Shown one piece after another: positions 9,030 to 22,821 of a stretch of 64,000 nucleotides of DNA; position 1 is the stretch's first letter, and the number at the start of each line of letters is the position of its first letter. Location: positions 1,513,501 through 1,577,500 of the forward strand of contig JBAMJR010000003.1 in assembly GCA_038501785.1 (NCBI GenBank). The letters run 5' to 3'. The stretch is from Myoxocephalus aenaeus (taxonomy: Eukaryota > Chordata > Actinopteri > Perciformes > Cottidae). The notes beneath the pieces are model-generated. The model worked only from the letters and a program-made list of their open reading frames with translations, ran no database searches and was not told the origin of the DNA. The position numbers and the translations under genes are program-made.

Positions 9030-12000
9030 CTAATTTAGGCATGCAATCCACACACAGATGTGGTTTTTTTCTCTCACCATTATGAATAATGCAGCCCAAC
9101 CTCTGTTGCTGAGTTGGGATAGACTGGCCTCCAGGCTCTGCTTCACCTGCTGCTGTCTGTTTGTGCAGTGCCAGGTTCAACTCATTTACAGCTCGGTTCC
9201 AACACTGTTGTGCGTGTCACCCTAACAATGGGCGCCATAGGTTGGTTGCTGGGGTTAAAGAGCGGTACCGTTTCACCGAAAAGGGTTATCTCCCAGCGGC
9301 CATAGTCTAAAAGGGCATGCCCCGGAATGACCTAAATGCTTTCAGCTGTGTCAGCCATGATGAAGGTCGGTGACTCTACTCACATTGTGCACTGTTAGAA
9401 TGACTAGCACTGCCAAGATCTGTATGATGGATGGCTGTACTGGGGGTCCGGACTCAGTAGGAATGAGGACGAACACTGGGGAAAAGGTAGTTTTTCTGCA
9501 AATGTCCGACACCGGAGCAGTTGTGGCAGATGATAGCATAACAGGTTTTCTTTGGGATCTCCACTGTGGATGGTATTTTGCCGCTCTCTCTGGTGGATCT
9601 GTGAAACTCTCGGCATCCTTTCTGGCTCTCAATACACTAGCACTTTAGCATTTTGAAGCAGCGTAGGTAAGTATCAACTCTGCATCGGCTTATACGGTCC
9701 TTCTGGTTGTCTTGTAGCTGTGTGACATTTTTGTAGGCTCTCACCAGCCAACGGAGACTTTCTCGTACTTGTACTTATCGTGTCTCAGGGTGTGGGGACC
9801 ATGGCCCCCTCCTCTTTCTTAGTTTGATGCCAATGGCGGCTTTCACTTCACCCACAATCCGCTGGTAGATCTGGGGTTATTATGGATGATGGAAAGTCTT
9901 TCCATGAGCCTGATCAGTCAAAATTACTCGGCCTTAGTGTAGGATATGTCTCACTCTCCATTAAATCATCATCATTGCTGTCTATGGAGTCATTACCATT
10001 CACTGTGTTTGATGAACAGTCGTGGTACCCATATCCATACAGGTCAGTCTCTCGACCCTTTGCAGGTTGCTTTGTGGGCTGCTGCTTCACATGTGGCAAA
10101 TGTTAGTTCTATGAAGGGGTTGTTATTGTCGCTGCTCCCTTTCTGGCAAGGGAAATCTGCATTTTATGGGTTGTGGTGCCCCTTCAAAGGTATTTCAACA
10201 GGTTAAAGGACTGGGTGGGCTATAATCTGTCAAATATAACTCTTATGAATAAAAACAATCAAGTCAATATGAAACATAAATACCCTTCCAGTGACATGGT
10301 AGGAGCTGTAATATTTTTTGGGGAAGTGGAAAACTGCATTTTATGAGTTGTAGGCCTACCAGCTCTTATATTTAAACTGGCAAAACAAATGTGTTGGTTA
10401 TAATCAAGGGCACAGAGCAGGTATGCTGTCACAATGCAAAACATAGATTTGTTTCTGTAATCCAGCCATCGTGTAGTTTCTAAATTAATATTTAGAACAT
10501 ACTAAACATAATATCCGAAGCAATAGTATTACCCATATCACGGAAATGGCATGCCTGATTACTAAACCGCAAAAACTTGTTTGGCCACAATTGTGATTAT
10601 TCAGGTACAAGAACTTCTGTTAATAACTTTTTGACACGACAAGTTGCAGCTGTACCTGCTGAGTTACCGACACAATAACTGATTTCCATAAATCTAAAAT
10701 ACATTCATGGATGTGTTTAGTGAAGGCACAGGCTGTGCTCGTTTGAAATAACATGTAAAAGGGATATGAATATTCCAACATGATCTCACAATGAACATTC
10801 TTAACCTCGTGTTAGCAAACTAAATATAGATTTTGCCTGAAGACTAACTTGTAGACTTCACACACAAAAAAGATTCATGATTTAACATGAAATGAATAGT
10901 TTATGAATGTAAAGAGGACTGGGTGAATAGATGCTCCCGTTCACACACTCCCCTTCTTGTCGTTGTCTGGAGGAAGGCAGCTGTAGGCAGATGTAGGGGA
11001 GATTAATTTGAAGAGTCCAGCACCAGCTTTCAGTCTGGACACTTGACCTGACAAGTGTTACCCTTCCTGAGGAAATTTAATCCCCTCCGCCGCCCCAGGA
11101 CGAAACCCAAGTGAGCGCTAATGCTTTCTACACATTGACAAGGGAGGACAGGAGGAGGTGAGGAAGGAATGTGGAGCAAGATGGGGAGGAGGACATGGAA
11201 GAAGAGATGTAGACGGAGGAAAAGGAGGAAATGGAAGAGAAGGTGGCAGACAGTATGACAAAATGATGCAAGCTGACGGAACATTTGAAAGAGTGGGAGA
11301 AGGAAATGAGAAAAGAAAGAGGACTGAAGCACATTGATGTCCAACCCTCCTACGTTGTGTGTATCGCAGCAGCAGCAGTGGGTCCAAACTGCAGACGACG
11401 GGAAATCAGCAAGGAGACTTGGGGAAGTACCACAGCCCCTGACCTTGCCAGAGAGAAACCCCTCGCAGCAGGAGGTTGACAGGGAGGAGAAGGGAGCGTG
11501 GGACAATAGTGAATTCAAGCCAGACAGAAGTCTGGAAAGAATCCTGGACGGTGTTTTCTGAGTCAATTAAAAGAAGAGAACTACCAGAAGCCCTCAGGAC
11601 ATAGAGGAGGAACCTCATGTTATAGGCTTTGTTTAATGTTGAATTACTATCACAGCAGAATGCAGCAAAAGCTATTGCCATTCTGGGATTACTTGATTGA
11701 CTAATTTGGTCTTTTCTGTATTCTTACAAAAAAGTCCAATTACGTACACAACATGACTTCTGGAAGCTTTACAGTAGCAATGCTGCTGAAACCGTTCATG
11801 CTACAGTTGCAGAGGCTTTTGTCAGTGATGGCTCGCACCATTAGGGGCAATTAGAGCCAAGCAAACATCAGCCTTTTAGCTGCCTTCTGTAGCTCTGTCC
11901 AGACCTGATTTTTTCTTTTCAATTCTGTAAAATGAATCAAAGAAGTGTCGAACTCCTTTTTTTAAATCGTGTATTTTTGCAACTTCAATTTTGTTCAAGA

Positions 12001-12980
12001 TCAAGTCAGTCTTTGAATATAAGCTCTTCTTCATTGTCTACTGGATTGGTATATCTGCAACTGTTTGCTGACATGTTTGGCGTATCAACTTCAAAGGATA
12101 TGATTATGTGCCATGTGGTATCTTCTCTCTGTCTCCCACATGTCCATTCAGGTGCCGCCCTTCTCCACGCCTAGCAGCTGGCTCCATCACCGGTCAGGGC
12201 CATGGTGGTTAAGATGCAGACCAGTGGGCCAAGCTGTGTGTGTTGTTGGTAGCACGACCAGCTAGTTTGTTTCATAGTGTTTTCATATTTTGAGTTAAAT
12301 TATCATCGCTGTTAGGCAGTGTCACTTTCCCTTACAGGAAATAGTTTCAGTTGTTGCATTGTGAGCATTTCAGTTTACTGTTATTGCATTACTATTTTGT
12401 TTATTCATCCTTTGCATGCCTTTTTTTGCCCTGAGTTTAGTTACCCCCCTCATCTCCAGGAACATAATGCTTACTATTTCATATTTTAACCAAACAACCT
12501 GCTGGAATGCAAACTGTGAGCACACATGAAATCATAAAAGCAACCTTAACAGAGGCTTTACCTTTGCCTCCTGCTGCTACTAACTACTGCACAACCCGCA
12601 GAGCAGCTGTTTTACAGCTAAAAAAGGGGCAGCTGAACTTCCACCTTTTCCAGAGCTAAAATAGCGGAGCTGACCTCCGACCTGTGTGGTCAAACACATC
12701 GTTACACAGTGTGCCCTCAGAGCTAGTCAGAGAAAACCATATGGCAACATCAGGTCAAGGTCCAAGCTCGGACACTGCAAAAAAGAAAAGCCAATCTTGT
12801 TATTCAGAATCATAATTTGGTTTGAATGTAAAATAACAGTTAATGCACTGAGTTAACCAGAACAGCAGATAACTGTAATTTATCAGCTACTACAGTATTT
12901 TCTGTGAAGTGGTGGAAATACGCTTCACTAACATTGTACTGTTGACTAAAAGCTAATGTTTCTGCTATAAGGATTGCACA
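9030..12980. other. Unassigned spacer, about 4 kb
   Basis: I see no supported gene here. A purine-rich stretch at 11030-11560 leaves long frames open on both strands, none recognisable. A possible decayed zinc-knuckle coding stretch lies on the minus strand at about 9480-9560. Confidence 0.4.
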
Positions 12981-12986
12981 ATATAT

Positions 12987-13354
12987 TACCGTAAAAGTCG
13001 GGTTACGAGCCGCTACTACCTTCGGTCAGTGTCCCCGTTAGCTCCCCGCTGTAGCCAGCTGGGGCTCCTGCTAGCGCTCTGCTACTTCCCCGCTAACTTC
13101 CGCTAGCTCCCCGAAAACCACCGAAGGTAGCGGGACCAGGCTCGACACCCGACTTGGTGTCGAGCCTGGTAGCGCTGCTAGCTAGCTAGCGCTGCTGCTA
13201 GCTAGCAGTTGATGTTTTAGCAGCAGCATTTTACACGCTGCTGCTTCGGGGTGAGTGTCCCCGCTGTAGCAAGCTAGCTTGCGCTGCTCCTAGCTTGCTA
13301 CAGCGGGGACACTGACCGGAGGTAGGAGCGGCTTGTAACCCGACTTTTACGGTA
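12987..13354 (-). mobile_element. Palindromic TA-MITE, copy 4 (minus orientation)
   Basis: The family ends are present, with TA on both sides. It contains an extra perfect palindrome at 13135-13170 (15-bp arms, ACCAGGCTCGACACC) and an unusual insert around 13206-13255. Confidence 0.9.
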
Positions 13355-15570
13355 ATCAAACTGCTTATTGTCCACTTATCATTTTTGAGTGACAAGGCGT
13401 GACAGGCTGTTCCTGAACTCCCAGGACAGCACAGTATCTTTTTTATTTTTTACGGTGAAAATGTTTAATGTTACTGTAGAATTAGTAGTAGCCTGTAAAA
13501 AGGAGAGAGGGAAATGAAAGGTTTCTGGACAAGTCCCACCGGAGGGTGCTGCTTCACAAGGCGTCACATCTGCTGCTGTCATGTTGACCGACACCATCAG
13601 CTGATCACAGCTCTTTTACTTCCACCTCCTTTCTTCTCCTCAGCATCTTTATCTCTCTGCAGGCTGGTCTGATCCATCTGTCTGCACCTGAAAGACGGTC
13701 TGTCTTTCTGCTTCATTGTCTGGCTCCTTCTCCATCCTATATCGTTATGATGAGGATGAGATATCATAATATTCTACTTGAGGAATTAAGTGAAGCAGCA
13801 AAAAATAGAATACAAAAAAAAAGAGTTTAAAAAAAGGCGGTGCATCACAAAATGCTTTCACAAACAGTAGCTCTTCACCATACTACTTTAGTTTTGTATG
13901 CACATATAAGTACGTTTTCTGAGAGGAAATCTGCCTCCTTTTCATTATTCTATACAGGAGTACCAACGCAGGCCACAAGATGGGGCTAGACAGCAACAAA
14001 TACAGAAGACACCATCGTCTGACAGCTTTAGATTTTTTTCAGGTTACATTTTTTCATACCCATCCCAATGAAAACCAAGTATCTAACAGATATGTTGCCT
14101 TTTAATATGTGTGATAAACTGAAGGGTGACGTGTTCACCTACACCTTACCTTCAAATAAATAAACTATTTGATAAGCCTCTTGGATCAGTTGGAAGCTGA
14201 AAACAGGGCTGACTCATGAACATTGGACTATTTAGAGACAAGTGGTTCACACAGGAAGGAGGGCCAACAAACACATGATGATTCTTTAAAATGTAATCAT
14301 CGCTGTAGATTAAACTATAACAGAATGTAAAGGAGTTCAAACTCACTCTTGACTTTTAGTGGAGTATTTTCATAAGGTGATATTAGTACTTTTACTTCAG
14401 CCTTGCCCTCAAACTGAACACCACGTGACCTTCAGAGACCTGCAGGGCCTCATGCACACAGAGGCTTCTCCTTCCAGGAGGGATCTGTTTCTTCTGCCAC
14501 AAACCTCTCGTTTGGTGAGACGTCGTCTCCTTCCTCCCCCGCTGGGTGCGGATGTATGTAATTAAACTATCATGCTGCATTCACAAGCTTGCACAGTGAG
14601 CTTAAAGTGTGTTTCACCATTTAAAAATATACTCACTAGCATCACTTCTTCACCAAGTTCTTATGTCCTCAGTGTTTTCCTTCACTCCATTATCTATCTA
14701 TTTATTTTCTGACAGAGTTAAATCATCAAGAGGATATTAAACGCTCTTCGTACACTGCAATGTTCCCTTTGGTTCTGCATGATGTCAAAGGTTTGTATGT
14801 ACAGGGTGATCTCTCAGGTATGGCTCCCAACTAACAACATGATCATGATATATATGTACAATTATTATATATCTAAAGTGATAACTCCTCCTGTCAGAAA
14901 ACCCAACTGTCAGATTTAAATTGTAAATGTTAACTGTAACTCTGGATGGTCAATATTATCATCTGTCTGAATGATTAACCAAAGTCAAATCAAAGATATT
15001 TAAACAGTGTTTCCACAACAACAACAAAAAGCCATTTGTTTTTAGCATTTCACCCTTAGACATGAAATCTCCTTATACCAGTGGCGGGTCTCGATCAGCT
15101 GTTCAACAGCATGTGTGTTATAATACATGTAGTGTATTTGTGAAAAACAATTACATTATAAAATAGCTATAACTTTTAATTATTAAAAATAAAAATAAAT
15201 GTAGGCCAGCAGAGAAGTCCTAGCAGGCCCTGACGGCCTTATACTGATATACTTACACTGTATATCACTTGTGTTGGTTCGGTCAGATTATTTCTTGACA
15301 ATGACGCTGCAAACCTAACTGATTAATCTTCAGTAAACCTGTCCTCTCTGGTTTCCTGGGAAGCTCTAAACGCACCATTAGCTCATACGGCTGCAAGGAG
15401 AAGAAAGCAGTTCCCAAACTGCAAGTTAGGCTCCAATATCCCAACTATAGGACTAACAATAACAAAGTTTCTGGAGCTTCAGCACTACAAAGAAGAGGTT
15501 TACCAAGTAGTTACAACTTTAGTTGATGACTCGCAGTAAAAAATTAAGAAAAAAGAAGAACAAATATTTA

Positions 15571-15573
<3 letters not shown>
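13355..15573. other. Unassigned spacer
   Basis: No gene is supported. At 13662 a CT-rich tract ending CTGCAG precedes a 57-codon open frame, which may be chance. The stretch starting AGTGGCGGG at 15075 resembles the start of a decayed repeat also hinted at 46497. Confidence 0.4.

Positions 15574-15624
<51 letters not shown>
15574..15624. repeat. AT microsatellite
   Basis: About 25 consecutive TA units. Confidence 0.95.
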
Positions 15625-15626
<2 letters not shown>

Positions 15627-17690
15627 TATTAAACCAAAATCCCTAGAGAAAAATTGACTTCCAATCCAACAATCAAGTGCATATTTATGACTGTTACAGA
15701 TTCCTGTCCTGTTAAAATAAGTCAGCGGGAGAAAAGTCAGCAAGTCAACAACTTCTGGCGCCACCGTCATACATTTTCTAGCGAGCTACATGTGACCATA
15801 TCTGCTGGCAAAGTTATCATGGGACTCGTTTGTCAGTCAAGTTAAGCTCAACAACGCGATTTACCTCAACCTAACTAAGTGGTATGTCGCCTTCACTTCC
15901 TGTGAAGTTTATTTTGAAAAGACACAACACGTGTAACATGTGGAAACGGACATGCCATCCCTGCCGTTATCATAACTGATGATTGAGAGCTACTTAGAGC
16001 TTGTTTGAAGCTTAAGTCCACTGACCAAGCGTTGGGAGCAAGAATGTGTTTGTTTTCAACTAGAAAGGTGAAAGAGAAACTGCTTGTGAAATCTACTCCT
16101 CTTGTGAGGCTAATTAGAGGGAAGACATTTTGTATTTTAAACTAGTGGTTTGTGACCCCGGGGTCAAATGCAGGCCTTCATAACAACTAAGGACATTACT
16201 TTGGCGGCAGATGCGTGCGTACAACAAATTAGAATTGAGAAACAAACTCCATAGTGAAACCAAACAGATTTTCTTCTGCACAACGTGTGATGAACGAAAA
16301 TGAGCCACATTTGCATCTCTTGCTCGCCCGATCGTTTAAAGTGCTTTAATTTCCTGGTCCTGTGCACCCAGAGAATTGTCTGCCGCTAATTGGTCCTGTA
16401 GTGTGCATCAGAAGCGTAACTGCTGTATACATGCTCTATAATAACAGCGTCATTATGCACTGGTTCTTTGCAGTGCACTTGTGTTGGTTTTCAAAGCACT
16501 GTTTGCCAACAAGGGTGGCCTCCAGGCAGCAGAATGCTATGAATAAGCGATTACAGGGCCATGTTGCACTCAGACTGTACTGCTGCTTGTACTCTGCCAG
16601 CACTTTGCAGCTTTTGAATGAAACAAAAATTGCACAACAACAAAAACAGAAACACTATGCATGCAGTGAGACTCTCTTTCCTTTAGCACTCATCTAATGA
16701 ATCATGTATCTGTGACTATGGTTGTTTGGTCCTTAAAAATAATTCCTCAGAAATGAGTTTCCGGTACATAACGTAACGTTGGTGCTGGAGAAAAAGTGTC
16801 TTCTTTACAGTGCTGAGTCAGGTAGATTGTTAAATGATGATTCTTGCTTTCGCTGACACATGCTCATGCATGCATTGATGAAATAGTTGAGCACGACTCA
16901 CTTTTTACTTCTACACTTTGATTTTTGTGAGTGATCAGCACACACAGCGTGGAATATTAAACATAATGCACCACTTGTAGTCTTAAACAAATCTCAATTC
17001 ATCAGTTGTTGCTTGGTCTTACACACAAACATATATGTTAATATGACATATTAGCTTAACAGCTGCAGTGGTTTAACATCTCACCTGGCTGCAGGCATGT
17101 GGACTTGTACACCGTGACATCACTGATGGGTGTGGTCAGAGGTGCAACAGTCTTATTAGACAGTTAATATCAGCCGGGTCTGCTCAACGTTAGACGTTTT
17201 AAGGATTTTGAGTTTTTGAGTTTTTGAAGTATTACAAAATGATGTTTCTTATCATAGTCCTCGGACGTCCGCTTAGGGAGGCCGTGGTGGTCGAGTGGGT
17301 CAACCCAGGCCTGTCCCGTGTGAAACCAAACGTCAAAATAAAACTTATTTCCATTTCCGTATGTAATCGGGAAGAACGTAAAGTGTGCGTCATGCTCAGT
17401 TCCTCTTTCTGAGCGTGACGTGACATGCATCATTCTCCTGGCGGCCAAGATCAGGACAGCAACCTGCTGAGAATAAACATCATTTATTATCCGGGATCTA
17501 ATCACATCCTCAAATGAGCTCCAATTGGAACTTATAATGAAGTCCGGCTCGGATAACAAGGCCAGAGGGAGAGCACTAATTTGGGATATTGTGGCATTGG
17601 TGTGAAATATCTTACAGGCTCTGTAGGCCGACGAGTCAGAGAGATGTTCACATTTTATTGTGATCTCTTCCCACTCATTTTCTTTATTCT
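15625..17690. other. Unassigned spacer
   Basis: No recognisable gene or repeat. The 3' part overlaps a long minus-strand open frame (17170-17928) that I do not recognise. Confidence 0.4.
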
Positions 17691-17707
17691 CCCCCCCCCC
17701 CCCCCCC
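17691..17707. repeat. C17 homopolymer
   Basis: Seventeen consecutive C. Its true length is error-prone, which affects any frame read through it. Confidence 0.9.
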
Positions 17708-17977
17708 TTGTCAGTCAGTGCACAGAAAGAGTCACATTGTGTTTTGTTCTGTTCAACTTCTGGCACCTTCTCTGAGTTGCAGTCCAAGATGAGAAGCGTC
17801 AGTACAACTGTTTGGTGTGATTGTCTGTAAACGGCCGCTCTGACAGCAGCGTCTGTGGGGTCCGTGCAGACTCTCCACCACGAGGGGATTTCTCTTGTCA
17901 GAGGAACTTTGTGACGTTCGTCAGTCATGAAACAGCGGTCTCCACATCAGACCATGCCAGATAATTCATTTTACACG

Positions 17978-18367
17978 TACCGTAAACGTCGGGTTACAAG
18001 CCGCTTCTACGGCCGGTCAGTGTCCCCGCTGTAGCAAGCTAGCGCTGCTGCTAGCTAGCGCTGCTGCTGCTACCGGCCGCTGCTGCTAGCTAGCGCTGCT
18101 GCTGCTACCGGCCACTGCTGCTGCTACCGGCCGCTGCTGCTAGCTAGCGCTGCTGCTAGCTAGCGCTGCTGCTGCTACTGCCCGCGTCCCCTCTACCCAA
18201 GTCGGGTGTCGAGCCTGGTGCCGCTACCTTCGGTGGTTTTCGGGGAGCTAGCGGAAGTTAGCGGAGAAGTAACGGAGCGCTAGCAGGAGCCCCAGCTGGC
18301 TACAGCGGGGAGCTAACGGGGACACTGACCGAAGGTAGTAGCGGCTCGTAACCCGACGTTTACGGTA
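17978..18367 (+). mobile_element. Palindromic TA-MITE, copy 5
   Basis: The ends are CCGTAAACGTCGGGTTAC and its complement, with TA on both sides. At 390 bases it is the longest uninterrupted copy, because the GCTGCTGCTAGCTAGC inner repeat is expanded. Confidence 0.92.
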
Positions 18368-18469
18368 CTCAAAATCACCTTCCCCCCCAAAGGAAATAAT
18401 ACATTTGAATAGAACATGATGTAAAAATGTCTAAGTAAACAATCTATTCAGTGTGAATATGTCTAACTG

Positions 18470-19080
18470 AATCCGGGCTCGCACCACTAGGCTGTCAACC
18501 AGCTTCATCCACCAAGCTGTCAGGAAGCTGAACTCTCTACCTCACCACTCCCACATCTAGACTCTGCTGCTAAACTGTCTGACCGCTGCTATTAACGCAC
18601 ACTTAAATAGTTTCCTAATCTGTTTTTGCACTATATGTTATATGTTTTTGCACTATGTTTATATGTCTTTGCACTATGTTTATATGTTATATGTTGTCTA
18701 TTTTTTACATTTTTTTTTTTTTAATGTGCACTATTCACTTTATGTTTCTGCACTATGTTTATATGTTTATATGTTGTTTATATGTTGTCTAGTTTAGATG
18801 TTGTTTATATGTTTATATGTTGTTTATATGTTTATATGTTGTTTATATGTTGTCTAGTTTAGATGTTGTTTATATGTTTATATGTTGTTTATATGTTATA
18901 TGTTGTCTAGTTTAGATGTTGTTTATATGTTTATATGTTATATGTTGTCTATTTTTTACTTTTTTAAATGTTGCACTATTCACTTTTTTTTCAGACAGTA
19001 GAGAAACATAATTTCAGGTCCTCTGTATGTTTGCACAATATGGAAGAAGTGACAAATAAAACTGACTTTGACTTTGATGT
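18470..19080 (+). mobile_element. Non-LTR retrotransposon 3' end with TATGTT tandem repeats
   Basis: Codons near 18480-18540 read RTTRLSTSF and AVRKLNSL, the usual C-terminus of fish LINE polymerases. The 3' UTR has about 300 bases of tandem TTTATATGTTGTCTAGT-like units. The tail is AATAAAACTGACTTTGACTTTG. Confidence 0.7.
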
Positions 19081-19620
19081 TTGTTTTGTTGATGTTTGCG
19101 CCTCCACACAACAATGAACTGTACGTGTGTGGCAGCGTTCGCTCATGTGCTGAACATGTGCAGTGGCGATCAGCCTGTGCGGTGGAACTGTATGTGTGTG
19201 TTTCTGTGTCTGACATGATGCATGGCGCTACTGGCTGCGTGGGAGGATGTGAGCGGACACGCTTGCCAGAGAACCCTCAATCCATGTAACCTCTCACTTT
19301 TGGCCCTCCACCTCCAGCGGAACTTTTCCAGAGAATATACGTTTCGCCGTTTTCCGGCCCGAAGGCTTTGCGAAGGCTCATTATCGTATTCGTTCCTTGC
19401 TGAAGAAAAATTAGCAAAGGACCCTGGGGCAGGGGATACGAGTCAGCACTCCCACTGAACAGATTGATTGTTAACACACACACAAACCTTGCTGTAAAAC
19501 TGTGTAAACAGTCATTACCTCGGGTGATGATTGATTTTCACAGGGATTTGAAGAGATATTAGAGTGGAAGTCTGGCATATTTAAAGTCAATCCTTGGTTA
19601 CAGTGAAAACAGAGTTGTGT

Positions 19621-19644
19621 GCACACACACACACACACACACAC
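19621..19644. repeat. CA microsatellite
   Basis: Twelve CA units. Confidence 0.9.
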
Positions 19645-20099
19645 GCTACAAAGTGTTCACCATCAAGACCCCGCATGTCCCGATGTATACAGTAATTTAA
19701 TAGGAGTTGCTGCAGGCAGCGGCTTAGTTGAAAGGAAGAGCGCTGATTTGAAAGAAAAGTTCCCGTTCTTTCTCCTTTCAGACGGATCCGGCTGCTCGCG
19801 TCACTGCTGCCATGAGACGTCGCTGCTTTCAACCTTTTTCTGACTGAAAAGTTATTTCCTGCATCATTAGCTAATGATTACCCTTTGACATCATTGACGG
19901 AATTTCTATATTCATTTACACGGTTACAAGTTGTTTTATTGTCATCGTCGTACAACAGGGTCGCGCGACGAAATTTGATTCCAGTTCCATTTAACAAAAC
20001 ACAAAAAGCTATGTTATATATGGAGGGAGGATGATGAGTTAAGGGAACAAACAGTTTTGAAGTCTGGCGCTTCGGCAGCTGACGCTTCTGTCTCTCTTT

Positions 20100-20425
20100 G
20101 CAGACGGCAGCAGGTGAACAGACTGCCTGGTGGGTTTTGTCTTTTAATATCCCACTGATGCTCAGTAGATGGTACCAATGATGTTCTGGGCGGGTTTAAT
20201 CACCCGCTGTAGAGCCCTCCTGTCCTGGTCCCATGCCAGTTTGTAGTGTTTCCAGTCAGGATGCTTTCTATTGCTCCTGTAAAAGTTAACAAGAACTTGG
20301 CACAGTAAGTGTATCCTTCTTCGGTTTCCTCAAGCAATACAGCCGTTTATGAGCTTTCGTCCCCAGGATGGAGACGTGTGAGGACCACGTCAGGTGGTTT
20401 GTGATCCCCGGGAACTTAAAATCCG
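20100..20425 (-). mobile_element. Decayed LINE reverse-transcriptase C-terminus
   Basis: On the minus strand, broken frames read NHLTWSSHVS, KAHKRLYCLRK and a later GLFTCCRLQRE-like region. This matches the C-terminal part of fish non-LTR polymerases (HLxWxxH...KAxQRLxFLRK). Stops and frameshifts make it a dead fragment. Confidence 0.65.
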
Positions 20426-21318
20426 CATTACATCGCCATTTACAGTTAGAATAGTATTATATATTATATACTTCTGATACAAACTCATTGTGGTGTTGGT
20501 TCATGAAATAGAAATGCTATGTAAACTAACTTGAGGGATATTTTTTATAGTTTTATTGTTGTTTTTTGGAGTTTCCTCCGGCCCTGCACAGTGTTTGCAG
20601 GTATTTCTGTCAGGATGCAAACAACTCCAGCAACCTTCACCTCGTTAAGCTCACGGCTTGGAGCCGTTATTACTAACATCAACATTTTTGTCGTAGCTTC
20701 TCCTCTCTCAGCGGGACGATGGTGGCTGGACAGTAACTGCACCCACGTTTAAAAAAAAGAAAATCACCCCAAATCATCGGAAACATTAAAAGTGAGGGGG
20801 ACCCAAACAGGATTTTGGCATTTTGTGGTCATAACGTTTGATTTGCAATTATTAATTTTTTTTAAATAAGTCAACAAAATAAGTAGCACAGCAAGTGAAA
20901 GCTCCTTTTTTTCTTCCCAAAAGACATTATGAAAAGCACAAGTCTAATGAATAACTAAAGATATAATGGCTGCCGTTAATGTTATTAATTACAACCGGAC
21001 CTTGAAAAAGCCTTTTGGCCATTTTGGCCTTTTTGGCATGAAAATCCATTAAAACCGATTTGGCGGGAAAGCAAAAGGCAATATGCTCCTCCGTCTCTTT
21101 ACTACTTTAAAGACCTGGTGTGCATCCTTGGCTGGTAAACAAGCATCCGGCCTGCGATGATGTCACGTCTCGCTTCCTAAGAGTGTGTCGTTTTACCTCG
21201 GTGACTGTGAACTCAAAGAAAACGAGAGACGGCGAGATTCAGCTGTGCAACAGAATGGCCACTCATTCACTCCAATCAGGGCGGAAAATCGAGAGACAAG
21301 AGACCCCTTCCCTGCTGG

Positions 21319-21320
<2 letters not shown>
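20426..21320. other. Unassigned spacer
   Basis: No gene, RNA or repeat was recognised in this stretch. Confidence 0.4.

Positions 21321-21321
<1 letters not shown>

Positions 21322-21368
<47 letters not shown>
21322..21368. repeat. CA microsatellite
   Basis: About 23 CA units. Confidence 0.93.
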
Positions 21369-21370
<2 letters not shown>

Positions 21371-22064
21371 AGCATGACTGGCTTCCTGTGGCCCTGGCAG
21401 CAGTTGAAAGCGGTCGGTGGGATCAGACGAAACGAGCCGGGGCCTCTATTGTAACAGATGACCAGGAGAGCCGTGTCACCGCTCTGAAGCTCCGCTGAAG
21501 GGCGGTCCAAGCTCGTCACAGGATGAGCTCATGTGCGTGGCGGTCGCTCTTGTTGTCATTATTTACTGCTGGGGTTTGGTTGCGCTGACATGCAGCTTCT
21601 TCTGTCACGGTCAGAAGCTATTATTGTCAGGTTCACCTCCTCCTTCAGAGGCCTATTGTTCTCAGCACGGAGATACATATTGCTGGAATACATCGTGTTG
21701 CATTTTCTTTAGCGCTGACCACGGGACCAATGAGTATGTCTGTCAGTCCCAGAACAATTAAACTGTACTATGCATGAGCTGATCAGATAAATAGTTAAAG
21801 TCTAACACACATAAGTCGGGTCACCCTCACTGCTCCTATCGTGCTGTCTCCAGATCCGGTTAACGGCCAACCACGTCTCCAACTAAATCAAGTTCCCATG
21901 CAACTAAACTGAATTCTCCATTACATTTTCTGGGGAAGCGTATTTTCTACCAGATTACGGTCGCAGTTTTAAACTTGGTCAGGTTTTGGTTTGTGCAATA
22001 AGTAAGTATTACGCGAGCATTTAAATAAATAAACTGGGAGATGCAAAACATGACAATGCAGTTT

Positions 22065-22480
22065 TGTGGTATGAATGAATGAATATATACTTTATTAATC
22101 CCCATGGGGAAATTTGTCGAGTAGCAGCAATTTACAGACAAAAAATAAGATATAAAAACAGCAGGGATGAAATATATATACAATAATAATACTAATAAAA
22201 TAAAAATAGCTGGGATGAAAGAAAAAAGAACAGAGTATTAATTTAGGAATTAAATTAAACTTAAACAGTAGAAGTGCAAAAGTGCAAGTATGTACAGTGT
22301 GTGTATATTAAGTGTGTGAGGTGTAAATAAACAAACAAACAATAATAAACAATAGGAGAGTGCAAAAATGCAAATTATGTATGTTATATGTGAAGTGTGC
22401 AAATTGGGAAGACAAGGCTGAAACGTTTGGCAGACAGGTAACAAGTAGCTGGTGAGCATATAGAAGTGGAGCATTTAGCA
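22065..22480 (-). mobile_element. Non-LTR retrotransposon 3' end (TTTATTAATCCCC type), copy a
   Basis: It starts AATGAATGAATATATACTTT ATTAATCCCC and is nearly identical over about 330 bases to 61140-61475. On the minus strand the ATTC repeat is the 3' tail, so both copies are in minus orientation and 5' truncated. Confidence 0.7.
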
Positions 22481-22821
22481 GTTAAAATGCAAGATATTTG
22501 CATCCACAGTTGGCGGAGAACAAACCAGAGCTAAAGGAGGAAGGAATACTACTATATTGTAATATTCTCAATGCTTTTCTTTTGCTAACGAGTTCCCCAT
22601 ATGCAACCTTACAAGGTAATGCAATGTTCATGTGGACACCAACTCTATTATTACAGGTTCTCCTCACTCTCCATCTGGCAGAAGAGAACTGCTTCTGATG
22701 TGGTTGCAGCTGCAGCGATTGTTGCATTATGAAGTCACGTTAGGACAAAATGTGTATGTCGTATTTAACTTGGTGATGTTATCAAAGCAACATCTGGTCT
22801 CTGTGAGCTTACATGTTTGTG

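Noticed and set aside
11030..11566. 178-codon minus-strand frame, leucine- and serine-rich
   Set aside because: It is the complement of a purine-rich tract, low in complexity and unlike any family. Overlapping frames are open on both strands.
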